A stretch of DNA of 64,000 bases, taken from Staphylococcus marylandisciuri (lineage in GTDB: Bacteria > Bacillota > Bacilli > Staphylococcales > Staphylococcaceae). The DNA is taken from assembly GCF_025519785.1 (NCBI RefSeq), contig NZ_JAOPKZ010000002.1:1-64000 (forward strand), in the 5' to 3' direction. Below the pieces are notes generated by a model. The model did no database searches. It was not told the origin of the DNA and saw only the letters and a list, made by a program, of their open reading frames with translations. Shown here one piece after another: positions 1 through 9,470 of this stretch. A program made the translations under genes and the position numbers. How positions within the stretch are numbered: position 1 is the stretch's first letter; every line of letters starts with the position of its first letter.

Positions 1-8
1 GCTTGTTG

Positions 9-221
9 GGAGCGGGACAGAAATCTAATTTGAATAAAATGATTTCGTAGTCCCGCCCCGGCAAGGATGACTAGAATTGAAAAAAGCTTGATACAAGCGC
101 ATTTTCAAATCAGTCATCTACTGCCAAGATACTGAAAGAGATTGAGACATTACATTATGTACCAGTTTCTTTGTGTTGGGGCCCCCTGCTCAAATCCTAA
201 ACGCTATTGTCCCGACCTTAT
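9..221 (+). repeat. Composite palindromic repeat: module A plus end module E
   Basis: First copy of the dispersed family. Module A begins with GGGAGCGGGACAG, continues through the AAGCTTGATACAAGC core and ends near ACTGCCAAG. It is followed by the GAGAC-ATTACATTATGT module, a GTTGGGGCCCCC piece and the end module that closes in GTCCCGACCTT. The interval up to the gene at 334 also holds a good -10 box (TATAAT, 295-300), so that gene has its own promoter outside the repeat. Confidence 0.85.
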
Positions 222-333
222 TTGACAGGGAGCCTTGTGTTAATTACTCACTTAAAAAGTCGAATAAATTAAGCATTATTTCGACAATTTCGGTTATAAT
301 AAATAAGTATTTTGGAAGAAAGGGTTAAAGCAC

Positions 334-957
334 ATGTCAAAAAAATTATTACCACTCAGACCATTAAGTCAGCTGTTCCCTAAACCGATGGTAATGGGGT
401 GTGAAGGTGTCTGTGCTGCCATGCTTTTACAATATAATCAGCAGCAAATAAGTCCTACACACATCATGAAATATTGGCCTAAACATCAGAATGATCCACG
501 TCAAGGCTATGTAGGACATCAACTTATCGTTAAAATAGGTTATCACCAAACAATTTTCCCTCAAGCATTTGTGCCTTACTTGAAACGGTATAATGAAGCG
601 ATACAAGATGGCTCGGGTAAAAGCTTAGAAGACCTTGAAACTCTTATAGAACGAGGACAGCCTGTACTAATCTACAACACTGTATTGGGACAAAAGCCTC
701 AGCGTAAATCGTTTAATTTTGATGGGCAAAAGTATACAGTAACTTCAAATATTCACACAACGGTACTTATAGGTTACGATGATGATTATTACTATTATAT
801 TGACCCACTGTGGAGCCAATGGTTAAAGCACACATTGACGCTCCCGGCCTTATTTCCTTCCCATCATCAAATTATACGTATTGCTAAATCTACGTTGGAA
901 GAGAGTTACGATGCACCCGGTAGAATGTGTATTTATATAAATAAGAATAGAAGTTGA
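334..957 (+). CDS. C39-family (papain-like) cysteine peptidase
   Basis: 207-residue protein without an obvious signal peptide or membrane segment. The GCEGVC motif near the N-terminus puts the presumed nucleophile at Cys23, in the same setting as the TGCE motif of YvpB-type C39_2 peptidases. A second block (IHTTVLIGYDD, His141, then YYIDP with Asp157) supplies the usual His and Asp of the fold. The family cleaves peptides or acts as a stand-alone papain-like domain; the substrate is unknown. The ATG follows an AAAGGG ribosome site, and a -10 box lies at 295-300. It is transcribed alone, convergent with the phosphoesterase downstream. Family assignment is fairly sure; biological role is open. 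Confidence 0.75.
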   Translation: MSKKLLPLRPLSQLFPKPMVMGCEGVCAAMLLQYNQQQISPTHIMKYWPKHQNDPRQGYVGHQLIVKIGYHQTIFPQAFVPYLKRYNEAIQDGSGKSLEDLETLIERGQPVLIYNTVLGQKPQRKSFNFDGQKYTVTSNIHTTVLIGYDDDYYYYIDPLWSQWLKHTLTLPALFPSHHQIIRIAKSTLEESYDAPGRMCIYINKNRS

Positions 958-1063
958 CGTAAGAAGTGAAGCTTCCCTTTAAGAGCTATAGTGAAAATAT
1001 GTGAACGACATAGAAATATACTACTTTAGTCTTTTATTCATTAGGTCTGGTCCGGGACTAGTC

Positions 1064-1873
1064 TTATAAATCGATAACTTGCAGCGCATCACTTATTTCC
1101 TGAGAAATATCCTGCGTTCTCCATTGACGTTGGTAACCGAGACAAGGACAGATGTAAGTTATGCCTTTCTCCGTCATACGTTTTCTAAAATGCACATGGC
1201 CCATAACGCTATACCTTATAGGAAAGCGACGATATAGCGGCTCGATATCTGAAGTGCCTATGTATGCATTATAGAAATCAAACAAACGATGTGGTAAAGG
1301 TACTGCAAACGCTGGATGCGTAACGATGTGTGTAACTAGTATAGCTTTACGGTTACCGATGCTTTGCAGGTCGTTCTCGATTAGCTGTGCTGCATGCTTG
1401 GATAATTCACGATCTTCGTAAGGCCAATCAATGCGGACTTTATCTTGCCAAGTTGCACCATAGTATTTCCCCCTCGCTAGCCGCTCTACGCTAAATTTAT
1501 TACTGGCATAACTGTAATCATACCAACCTGTGTGACCTATAATAGCCCATTCATCATCAATGATGTGGGGATGGGCTAACAAACAACCATCCATTCTTTT
1601 GTACATTTCTAAGACTTCTAAAGAAGAATAGCTTTGATGATCTGACCAGAAATCGTGATTTCCAGGTATGAAGAGAATGCGTATATTTAAATAGCCTTTC
1701 AATTCTTTTAAAAAGTCATTTACTAATTCAAACTGATTGGCGATGTCACCTGCAATAATCAATAATTCTACAGACTTTCTACGCACTTGTAGACTCAAAG
1801 CCTCTACGTAATCCTCAGTATAAAGTGTTGGATGTCTATCAATATGTAAATCGGAAATAACACCTATGCGCAT
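1064..1873 (-). CDS. Calcineurin-like metallophosphoesterase
   Basis: 269-residue soluble protein carrying the complete metallophosphoesterase signature: DLH (Asp8, His10), AGD (Asp43), GNHDFW (Asn72, His73), a THIVTHP histidine block and a C-terminal GHVHFR motif. Together these bind two metal ions and hydrolyse phosphomonoesters or diesters. The substrate cannot be read from the sequence. The start has a GGGAG ribosome site eight bases upstream. It is monocistronic: repeats lie upstream (from 1939) and the peptidase gene converges from the other side. Staphylococci carry an orthologue of similar length with no established function. Confidence 0.85.
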   Translation of the reverse strand: MRIGVISDLHIDRHPTLYTEDYVEALSLQVRRKSVELLIIAGDIANQFELVNDFLKELKGYLNIRILFIPGNHDFWSDHQSYSSLEVLEMYKRMDGCLLAHPHIIDDEWAIIGHTGWYDYSYASNKFSVERLARGKYYGATWQDKVRIDWPYEDRELSKHAAQLIENDLQSIGNRKAILVTHIVTHPAFAVPLPHRLFDFYNAYIGTSDIEPLYRRFPIRYSVMGHVHFRKRMTEKGITYICPCLGYQRQWRTQDISQEISDALQVIDL

Positions 1874-1938
1874 AGTTCGCTCCCTTCAACTTTGTCATTA
1901 GTTTAATTATAAAAGTCCTCACACGAAATAACAAAACA

Positions 1939-2095
1939 GGGAGCGGGACAGAAATCTAATTTGACTAAAAAGATTTCGTAGGCCCGCCCCGGCAAGGATG
2001 ACTAGAATTGAAAAAAGCTTGATACAAGCGCATTTTCAAATCAGTCATCTACTGCCAAGAGGCTGAAAGAGGCTGAGATTTATGTCCCAGCCTCA
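1939..2095 (+). repeat. Module A repeat with short terminal hairpin
   Basis: Single module A copy starting GGGAGCGGGACAG and ending with GGCTGAGATTTATGTCCCAGCCTC, itself a small hairpin. It sits 65 bases upstream of the phosphoesterase start. The stretch 2096-2304 has no ORF or other structure I can identify. Confidence 0.85.
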
Positions 2096-2304
2096 TTAAT
2101 ACTAATGCATACCTCACGCTACAACTCCAACTAATTTAAGTGAATATAGGACACGGTGCAGTAATATTTAATACTGTTTAGTTGACCTCGATGCCTCATA
2201 TTATGAGCGATTGTAACACTTATACAATATTATCAAAATGTAATAGAGTAGTGTTATGACTAGGAGACGTGATAAAATAAGCGTATCTCAATTCATCACT
2301 ATCA

Positions 2305-2732
2305 AGAGGTAAAGACATAAAGATTCTGTGCTCTGGGAAACCGGTTAACGGTGTCCCAAAAGCAGGATTGTCGACAGAAACGTTCACGATTCGGGAGCGG
2401 GACAGAAATCTAATTTGAATAAAAAGATTTCGTGGTCCCGCCCCGGCAAAGATGACTAGAATTGAAAAAAGCTTGATACAAGCGCGTTTTCAAATCAGTC
2501 ATCTACTGTCGAAATGTTGAAGGGAGCGGGACAGAAATCTAATTTGAATAAAAAGATTTCGTAGTCCCGCCCCGGCAAGGATGACTAGAATTGAAAAAAG
2601 CTTGATACAAGCGCATTTTCAAATCAGTCATCTACTGCCAAGAGGCTGAAAGAGGTTGAGACATTACATTATGTCCCAGTTTCTCTTTGTTGGGGCCCCC
2701 GCTCAGCTCTTAAACGCTTTTGTCCTGACCTC
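2305..2732 (+). repeat. Composite repeat: module B plus two tandem A modules plus end module
   Basis: Module B (AAGACATAAAG ... GCGTCCCAAAAGCAGG-like text ... CACGATTC) is followed by A copies at 2393 and 2522, a period of 129 bp, then the ACATTATGTCCCAG hairpin, GTTGGGGCCCCC, and the end module closing in GTCCTGACCTC at 2732. It ends only eight bases before the ribosome site of the antiporter gene. Confidence 0.88.
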
Positions 2733-2752
2733 TTCACAATAAGGAGTTCATC

Positions 2753-4777
2753 ATGTATTTATTAGAAGCCTTCTTAATATTTATCTTAGCCGTAGTCATT
2801 AGTTCTATCATACATAATCGGTTGCCTCATATTCCCATGGCCTTCATACAAATTATTTTAGGCGTAGGTCTATTTATCTTACCTATACCGCTACACTTCG
2901 AATTTGATTCTGAAGTATTTATGATGGCTGTCATCGCTCCATTACTATTTGTAGAGGGTACTCATGTATCCAGAACTAAGCTGCTTGAATATCGTAAACC
3001 TATTATATTGATGGCGATGACTCTCGTATTCGTGACCGTTATCGGAGTAGGCTTTTTCATACATTGGATATGGTCTGATTTACCAATGCCTGCAGCGTTT
3101 GCGATAGCAGCTATACTCTGCCCTACAGATGCCGTAGCTGTACAAGCTATTACTAAAGGTAAGATCTTACCTAAAGGCGCGATGGCTATACTTGAAGGTG
3201 AATCGTTACTCAATGATGCAGCCGGTATTATTTCGTTTAAAATCGCCGTTACGGCACTTGTTACCGGTGCATTCTCGACCTTTAACGCTATCAGTCAATT
3301 CATCATATCTACTATTATCGGTGTACTCATAGGGATTATAATAGGATTTATCATTGTTCGACTCCGCGTTTATTTATCAGCCAATAAAGGGTTAAAGGAT
3401 AGTAATACCTTGATATTCATCCAGTTATTAACACCCTTTATAGTTTACTTTGTAGCAGAAGAGCTTCACGCTTCAGGTATTATCGCAGTAGTTATTGCAG
3501 GATTAATACACGGCTTCGAACACGACCGTTTAATTCGAGCTCAAACCGAATTACAAATGAGCTATAACCAAATATGGGATACATTGAGCTACGCATTGAA
3601 TGGATTTGTATTCGTAGTTCTCGGCTATATCGTGCCTAAAGTAGTGACAGATATTGTGCAACACGAGCCCGAGAATATTCAATTTTTGATCATTACTACC
3701 TTACTTATCGCTTTAGCCATATATATATTTCGTTATATTTGGGTATTTATCCTTTTCAAAGATTTTTACTATCCTAAAAATATTCAGTCTTACCTTGATG
3801 AAGAAAGTTCAACGCCACCTAGACGTAGCCATTACGCCCTTATCATGACAATGTGTGGCATACACGGTACCATTTCGCTCTCAATGGCTCTAACTTTGCC
3901 TACAACGCTTGCACACCATCAGAACTTCACTTTCAAAAATGATTTACTCTTCATTGCTTCACTCATGGTGCTCATTAGTTTAGTTATAGCTCAAATTGTC
4001 TTACCTATCATCACACCGTCGGAGGAAAAACGTGTAGATGCTTCAATGTCTTATCAATCAGCCAAAATATTCATCGTAGAACGCGTGATCCTTCACTTTA
4101 GAGAAAAAGCGAAGCAACATAAAGACGAGGATTATAATGCGATCATTTCCTCTTACTTTGAGGAGCTGCTATTCCTGCTACAAATTGAACCTGAGAATAA
4201 GAATGCTAAGGAAGTTAAGCGGTTAGAGGAGCTCGCATCTGAGGTGGAAACTGAAACACTCGAGCGCTTGGTCGAACAGGATAAAATCAATCATTCTACT
4301 TTACAACACTACCGAACTGCAATCGAAAATACTACTCAATACCGAGAATCAACCTATATCCAACGTCTCAAGTTATCGATTAAAATGTTGGCATTACGCT
4401 ATAACGCTAAACGACGAACCACTTCTACACAAGAAATTGTAGAATTTAAGACCCGCATGAAAGAAGTATCTAAAGTCATGCGAATCGTCCATCACAATAT
4501 AACACTTCGGTTAAAAGAAGAACAACATAACCATAACGTGCTTGAAGTCAGTATCGTCTTATACGAATACTACAATCGCTTTAATTTGTTAAGACGTCGA
4601 AATCGGCGCATCCATAAAGAGTCACCAAGTCAAACAGCTACACAGAAAAAGCAAGGACTATACCTTCAACGCGCATATTTAGACGAATTAATAGAAGCTG
4701 GCCATGTTAACAAGACCATAGCAGCTCAAGTACGAGAGAATATTAACTACAATGAGATCGTAGTTGCAAGCGAGTAA
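2753..4777 (+). CDS. CPA1-family Na+/H+ (cation/proton) antiporter
   Basis: 674-residue membrane protein of the NhaP/CPA1 type, exchanging cytoplasmic Na+ or K+ for protons. About twelve hydrophobic segments cover residues 1-425. The transport core shows CPTDAVAV (123-130, Asp126) and LND (Asn154-Asp155), the acidic pair expected in electroneutral CPA1 carriers. Residues 430-674 are a long, charged, mostly helical cytoplasmic tail, as in longer CPA1 proteins. AAGGAG lies six bases before the ATG. The upstream composite repeat ends 20 bases before the start, so the promoter must lie inside or beyond the repeat. A second, differently built CPA1 protein is at 49801. Confidence 0.88.
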   Translation: MYLLEAFLIFILAVVISSIIHNRLPHIPMAFIQIILGVGLFILPIPLHFEFDSEVFMMAVIAPLLFVEGTHVSRTKLLEYRKPIILMAMTLVFVTVIGVGFFIHWIWSDLPMPAAFAIAAILCPTDAVAVQAITKGKILPKGAMAILEGESLLNDAAGIISFKIAVTALVTGAFSTFNAISQFIISTIIGVLIGIIIGFIIVRLRVYLSANKGLKDSNTLIFIQLLTPFIVYFVAEELHASGIIAVVIAGLIHGFEHDRLIRAQTELQMSYNQIWDTLSYALNGFVFVVLGYIVPKVVTDIVQHEPENIQFLIITTLLIALAIYIFRYIWVFILFKDFYYPKNIQSYLDEESSTPPRRSHYALIMTMCGIHGTISLSMALTLPTTLAHHQNFTFKNDLLFIASLMVLISLVIAQIVLPIITPSEEKRVDASMSYQSAKIFIVERVILHFREKAKQHKDEDYNAIISSYFEELLFLLQIEPENKNAKEVKRLEELASEVETETLERLVEQDKINHSTLQHYRTAIENTTQYRESTYIQRLKLSIKMLALRYNAKRRTTSTQEIVEFKTRMKEVSKVMRIVHHNITLRLKEEQHNHNVLEVSIVLYEYYNRFNLLRRRNRRIHKESPSQTATQKKQGLYLQRAYLDELIEAGHVNKTIAAQVRENINYNEIVVASE

Positions 4778-4960
4778 TGAAACTAAATTCACCTGAAACA
4801 TAGAATTCTAAGCCATGTTGTAGCGTTTCTAGAGTTTGTTACTAACATTTGAAGTAACTACTTTCAGTTAGACCGCTCCCTCTCATCGTCATGTCGATTG
4901 TCCTTACCAAGCGTATATATAATTAGTAAGCAGCAACCTAGAATGTAATATAAAATATTT

Positions 4961-4987
4961 TTGAGAACTAATACTTTTTCATATAAT
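4961..4987 (+). promoter_or_regulatory. Possible yidC promoter
   Basis: TTGAGA (4961-4966) and TATAAT (4982-4987) lie 15 bases apart, shorter than the optimal 17, upstream of the yidC-type gene. The rest of 4778-5060 shows nothing I can name. Confidence 0.35.
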
Positions 4988-5060
4988 TTAATCTTCAATA
5001 TCGAGTATGATAAAGTTAAAATAGTTTTATTAATTAGAACATCTTGGAGGATTTCTATAA

Positions 5061-5861
5061 ATGAGAAAAAAAGGATTCCTACTGATCGTTTGTGCTGCGT
5101 TACTCGCAGGATGTAATTATAAAAATCCTGATGACCGCACGGGCTTCTTTTATAATACATTTGTAAGTCCGTTAGACCATTTACTACACGGATTAGGTTC
5201 ACTGTTTGGTGGAAATTATGGGTTTGCTATTATTTGTATAGTCTTATTTGTGCGGATTATTTTAATGCCATTTATGGTCATGCAAACGAAGAATTTGCAT
5301 ATGATGCGAGAGAAGACTAACATCGTTAAACCACAAATCAATCAGATAAAAGATCGTATGAAACATGCTGAAAATCACGAGGAGAAGAATGAGGCACGTC
5401 AAGCTCTTGTTGAAACGTATCAGCAATACGGAATCAGTCCGTGGAAGAGCATGCTAGGGTGCTTGCCTGTACTAATCCAAATACCGTTACTATTCGCGTT
5501 AATTGCAGTATTAAAGTATCCCTCTAAAGGTGGAATAAACGACCATCCACATTTCTTGTGGTTTAATCTAACCGAACCCGAAATATTTATTACGATTATT
5601 GCTGCTATTATCTATTTCATTCAGCCTATAGCTAATTTAATTCACTATCCTAAGGGGCAGCGAACACCTTACTATATTATGATGGTGTCATCACCTATCG
5701 TCATCACATTTGTCGCCTTACATTCTGCTTCAGCTCTCGGTTTATATTGGACGTTTAGCGGCTTATTCTTAATCGTTCAAAACCACTTGTCGCATAAAGT
5801 TTATAAGCGCAAAGCTCAAACTGAAGCACAACAACTTGCGTCAAAGCATGAAACAACATAA
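5061..5861 (+). CDS. yidC: YidC/Oxa1-family membrane protein insertase (lipoprotein form)
   Basis: 266-residue insertase that places proteins into the cytoplasmic membrane with or after the Sec translocon. The N-terminus is a lipoprotein signal with lipobox LLAGC (Cys18), as in Gram-positive YidC. Five hydrophobic segments follow; the conserved arginine lies in the first core helix (VRIILMPF), then KSMLGCLPVLIQIP and the C-terminal SASALGLYWTFSG. It is shorter than the roughly 290-residue staphylococcal YidC and lacks that protein's lysine-rich C-terminal tail, which binds ribosomes, so it may be a second YidC paralogue. GGAGG lies ten bases before the ATG. Transcribed alone. Confidence 0.85.
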   Translation: MRKKGFLLIVCAALLAGCNYKNPDDRTGFFYNTFVSPLDHLLHGLGSLFGGNYGFAIICIVLFVRIILMPFMVMQTKNLHMMREKTNIVKPQINQIKDRMKHAENHEEKNEARQALVETYQQYGISPWKSMLGCLPVLIQIPLLFALIAVLKYPSKGGINDHPHFLWFNLTEPEIFITIIAAIIYFIQPIANLIHYPKGQRTPYYIMMVSSPIVITFVALHSASALGLYWTFSGLFLIVQNHLSHKVYKRKAQTEAQQLASKHETT

Positions 5862-6013
5862 CGATCAGTCACAGAACCCATTTCATAAATCCTGTAGGTT
5901 TAGAATTGTATTTATAAGCGTTATTGTGAGGTTTACACGAATGTCGTTTCTAAGACAAAAAAGGCTGAAAAGAAAAGCCTGTTGTGACCTTATGTCAATA
6001 AATTTAAAGAAAT

Positions 6014-6106
6014 GAGTAGTACGTTGTGCTACTCAACATCTCATTACAACAAAACTTCGAGAGGAGGCTGGGACATAATGTAATGTCCCGCTCCCTCGAA
6101 GTTTTT
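6014..6106 (+). terminator. Terminator hairpin with a repeat fragment in its loop
   Basis: A GTAGTACGTTGTGCTA block (6016-6031) is followed by AACTTCGAG (6053-6061) and its complement CTCGAAGTT (6095-6103) with a T-run. The loop carries GGCTGGGACATAATGTAATGTCCC, split here as GGCTGGGACATAA then TGTAATGTCCC, from the dispersed repeat family. The same terminator without that insert is at 21053. The remaining bases of 5862-6480 show no recognisable gene. Confidence 0.7.
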
Positions 6107-6480
6107 CGCTTGCTGAGATATTTATGTCTACAGCTCTAAAGGCCTAACGTTTTCAAAGCTGTGACCACTATAAATATAACCTTTCATATGCATTTCAAAT
6201 TTCAGCAGTAAGTGACTGAATTCTCAATGTATTTTAACAAAATGTAGCTAACCTTAATCCACATCATCGAGGAACCCGAGGAGATCTTTTTTAATTTAAC
6301 AGATTTCTGTTTCGTCTTCGAGAAGTTGTTAAACGACTCAGGCAAACACGACTAAAAGTGCTGGCTAATACTTATGAAACGCTAATTGCAAATAGTGTGA
6401 ATGAGCTTGCTATACACTATTACATCTTCTTGGTACGAGGGATCAAGATGCTATCAGAAATTAATACTTGTTATACCACT

Positions 6481-6975
6481 TTACCTTTTATCTGCAGGTA
6501 CTTTAATGGATTGACGTACAAGTTCAATGGTATTCGCCCATATAACGTGACCGAAAAATTCTGAAACACGCTCTTGAGGCGGTAAATCTTGAAGTTTAGG
6601 CGTTAAGCCCAAACGAGGTAACAATAGATCATGGAAAAGCACGTGAATCGCAATACCGAACCAACTGCCTCGATGACGAGTTATACTGTGATTATATTCT
6701 GCAATACCCGCGTACACGAGTGCATTAACTACAGAAAATCCATAGTGAATACCCATCACGGCTACCGGTATAAAATTGCGATTATACACTACTCTATAAT
6801 CTTTTACTTTATCTGATACATTTAATCGGTTTAATAACGTAAGCGGTGGCGGTTCCTCTTCTCTTTCAGGCGTTCTAGGTGGAAATAGGCCTTCCCAACC
6901 AAATTTAACTGCTCCTGCAAGCAAGCCGCCAGCTATCCCGGTTAATACTATTCTCTTACATGAAATTTGTGTCAT
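6481..6975 (-). CDS. YagU-family (DUF1440) membrane protein
   Basis: 164-residue protein with hydrophobic segments at its N-terminus (GIAGGLLAGAVKFGWEG) and in the middle. The C-terminal block VSEFFGHVIWANTIELVRQ closely matches the E. coli YagU ending (VSEIFGHLVW...IEIIRR), and the PPRTPE motif after the first helix is also shared. E. coli YagU is an inner-membrane protein linked to acid resistance; the molecular role is unknown. I start at the ATG at 6975 because GAGGTG sits six bases before it; a GTG three codons earlier overlaps that site. Transcribed alone. Confidence 0.78.
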   Translation of the reverse strand: MTQISCKRIVLTGIAGGLLAGAVKFGWEGLFPPRTPEREEEPPPLTLLNRLNVSDKVKDYRVVYNRNFIPVAVMGIHYGFSVVNALVYAGIAEYNHSITRHRGSWFGIAIHVLFHDLLLPRLGLTPKLQDLPPQERVSEFFGHVIWANTIELVRQSIKVPADKR

Positions 6976-7222
6976 TATTAACACCTCACTTATTTGAGAT
7001 TTATAATCCTTTTACCCGTTTATGAGATTTTATATATATCTTAGTCATTTCAGCCTATCAACTTATACTTTCTTTAAAGGTAAAAGGCTATGATGATGAG
7101 CATTGAACAATAAGTGCTATAAAGCTGACAATTATTTCAAAGCTCACCAAGCAGACATTTACCGGTAAAAATCAGTATCTCTTCTCTAAAAGCCTTCCTA
7201 AGTTTAATCCCAGCGTCTTATT

Positions 7223-7710
7223 GAGGTTGAGACATAAAGTTTCTGTGCTTTCTGAAACCGACGAACGGCGTCCCAAAAGCAGGATTATCGACAGATACGC
7301 TCACGATTCGGGAACGGGACAGAAATCTAATTTGAACAAAAAGATTTCGTAGTCCCGCCCAGGCAAGGATGACTAGAATTGAAAAAAGCTTGATACAAGC
7401 GCGTTTTCAAATCAGTCATCTACTGCCAAGATGCTGAAAGAGGGAGCGGGACAGAAATTTAATTTGAATAAAAAGATTTCGTGGTCCCGCCCCGGCAAAG
7501 ATGACTAGAATTGAAAAAAGCTTGATACAAGCGCATTTTCAAATCAGTCATCTACTGCCAAGATGCTGAAAGAGACTGAGACATTACATTATGTCCCAGT
7601 TTCTCTTTGTTGAGGCCCACCCCAACTCGCATTGCTTGTTGAAACTGGTTTAACAGTTTCTCTATGTTGGGGCCCCCTGCTCAAATCTTAAATGCTTTTG
7701 CCCCGACCTC
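7223..7710 (+). repeat. Composite repeat: B plus two A modules plus C and E modules
   Basis: Module B starts at GAGGTTGAGACATAAAG. A copies start at about 7309 (variant GGAACGGG) and 7442. The ACATTATGTCCCAG hairpin, one C unit with AAACTGGTTTAACAGTTTC and GTTGGGGCCCCC, and the end module closing in GCCCCGACCTC follow. The last bases overlap the norB stop codon. The part of 6976-7222 before the repeat shows no gene. Confidence 0.88.
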
Positions 7711-9091
7711 ACTTGCCTTTCGGCACTAAACACCATATGAGTATCAAAGCGAGCAATGCACAGAGTAAATTAAACCCTAGTCCCGTGGTTATACCTACTT
7801 CTGCACTCATTCTAGCACTCATCATAGAAAATAAAGTACTTGAAATAGCTAGACCAAATGAATTACCTAATGATGAAGCCATCTTATAAACGCCTGAAGC
7901 AACTCCGACCTTATCATCGGGCGCTGTAGAAACAGCCGTATCCGTTGAAGGCGTAGCATACATACCTAAACCTAAACCATAAATTAAATAGCCTATGATA
8001 CATGTAGTGACATAAACTGTAGGAGGCAAAAACACCATCATTAAAAGTATGATACCTAGAGCGTTTAAACTTGCTCCTATCATCATTGGGCGTTTAGGTC
8101 CCATCACCTGAAGCACCTTCTCACCTACAGGTATCATCAGTAGAACGGAAATGAGGTACGTTAAGGTTATATACCCAGCTTGAGATTCTTTGAAGTTCAA
8201 ACCAGATTGAAAATAAGTGTTAGCAACGATAGTCGTACCAAAGACAGCATTGAGTAAGAAATTAGACAAAGTAGCACCTGTATAACCTTTATGTTTAAAT
8301 AAATTAAAATCTATTAATGGATTGGCATATTTATTTTCCCATATGATAAAAGCAATTAATGACAATAGAAACAAACCTGACAAACCCATTATGCTGAAAG
8401 AAAATAGACCATAATCTGACGCTTGAGTGATAATCATATTAATGCTTAACATTGCCACAACAAGTAATATTAAACCTAAGAAATCAAATCTTTCGCTTGA
8501 TGACTTCTCGTCTTTAGGAGCCTTTGACTCAGGAGTATGTTTGATTAGAAGCATACTTAGTAAAGCTACTATTATAGAAATGATAAAGATTGAACGCCAT
8601 CCTACATATGTCGCCATAAAGCCACCAAATACTGAACAAATACCAGAGCCGCCCCATGAACCTATTGACCAATAAGTTAAAGCACGTTGTCTATGTGTTC
8701 CGATATAATAAGTATTGATAATAGCAAGCGTGGCAGGCATGATACAGGCGCCTGAAATACCTTGAATAGCCCTCCCGATGATTAAAAAAGATGAGGAGCC
8801 TGGAATAATAATTAATGCTGACCCTATAATACTGAGAATTAGACCGATATAAGTGAGTTTCATTCTACCGTATTTATCAGCCAATCCACCTGCTCCAACT
8901 ACTAGAAGTCCACACAATAAAGCGGTGAGACTCACTGCAGCGTTAATCACACCCATCTGAGCATCAAATGATTCTTGAAGTGTAGGCACTACATTAACTA
9001 AAGAATTAGCAAATAACCAGAACGTGATGACGCTTAAGAAGATCCCTGCTAATAAACGGTTATCCCCTTCAAAGGTTCGTGCTTTATTCAT
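7709..9091 (-). CDS. norB: Multidrug efflux MFS transporter NorB
   Basis: 460-residue proton-driven exporter of the DHA2 (14-helix) family. In S. aureus NorB extrudes quinolones and other drugs. The sequence aligns well with that protein from the N-terminus (FEGDN...LSVITFWLF) through motif A (GGLADKYGRMKLT), GACIMPATLAII, the RQRALTYWSIGSWGGSG block and YATPSTDTAV. I start at 9091 because GGAGG precedes that ATG at good spacing; a longer reading frame upstream merely runs through repeat DNA. The stop codon TGA is formed by the end of the neighbouring repeat, leaving the short C-terminus LVPKGK. Repeats also lie 78 bases upstream. Confidence 0.88.
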   Translation of the reverse strand: MNKARTFEGDNRLLAGIFLSVITFWLFANSLVNVVPTLQESFDAQMGVINAAVSLTALLCGLLVVGAGGLADKYGRMKLTYIGLILSIIGSALIIIPGSSSFLIIGRAIQGISGACIMPATLAIINTYYIGTHRQRALTYWSIGSWGGSGICSVFGGFMATYVGWRSIFIISIIVALLSMLLIKHTPESKAPKDEKSSSERFDFLGLILLVVAMLSINMIITQASDYGLFSFSIMGLSGLFLLSLIAFIIWENKYANPLIDFNLFKHKGYTGATLSNFLLNAVFGTTIVANTYFQSGLNFKESQAGYITLTYLISVLLMIPVGEKVLQVMGPKRPMMIGASLNALGIILLMMVFLPPTVYVTTCIIGYLIYGLGLGMYATPSTDTAVSTAPDDKVGVASGVYKMASSLGNSFGLAISSTLFSMMSARMSAEVGITTGLGFNLLCALLALILIWCLVPKGK

Positions 9092-9169
9092 ATATTTATC
9101 TCCTCCAACAAAAGCCTTAAAATAAATAAAGGTTTTGAAACTATTGAGCACTACATTGCTTCCTCCCAT

Positions 9170-9470
9170 GGGAGTGGGACAGAAATCTAGTTTGACTAAA
9201 AAGATTTCGTAATCCCGCCCCGGCAAAGATGACTAGAATTGAAAAAAGCTTGATACTAGCGCGTTTTCAAATCAGTCATCTACTGCCGAGATGTTGAAGA
9301 GGGAGCGGGACAGAAATCTAATTTGAATAAAAAGATTTCGTAGTCCCGCCCCGGCAAGGATGACTAGAATTGAAAAAAGCTTGATACAAGCGCATTTTCA
9401 AATCAGTCATCTACTGCCAAAATGCTGAAAGAGGCTAAGACATTACATTATGTCCCAGCCTCATTCTCTC
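9170..9470 (+). repeat. Two tandem A modules with terminal hairpin
   Basis: A copies start at 9170 (variant GGGAGTGGGAC) and 9301, a period of 131 bp, followed by the ACATTACATTATGTCCCAGCCTC hairpin. The block lies between the divergently transcribed norB and lytS genes. From 9471 to the lytS promoter the DNA is AT-rich; TTGACT at about 9677 is a possible additional -35 box. Confidence 0.86.

Noticed and set aside
4864-5202. 112-codon minus-strand frame overlapping the yidC start
   Set aside because: It reads antisense through the yidC promoter, ribosome site and lipoprotein signal, with no ribosome site or family resemblance.
6295-6564. Plus-strand frame with protein-like text (LREVVKRLRQTRLKVLANTY)
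   Set aside because: It has no ribosome site, its start is a GTG in the middle of the helix-like part, and its end runs antisense into the YagU-family gene; I could match it to nothing.
9092-9226. N-terminal extension of norB
   Set aside because: The extra 45 residues are translated module A repeat; the ATG at 9091 has a good ribosome site and matches the known NorB start.
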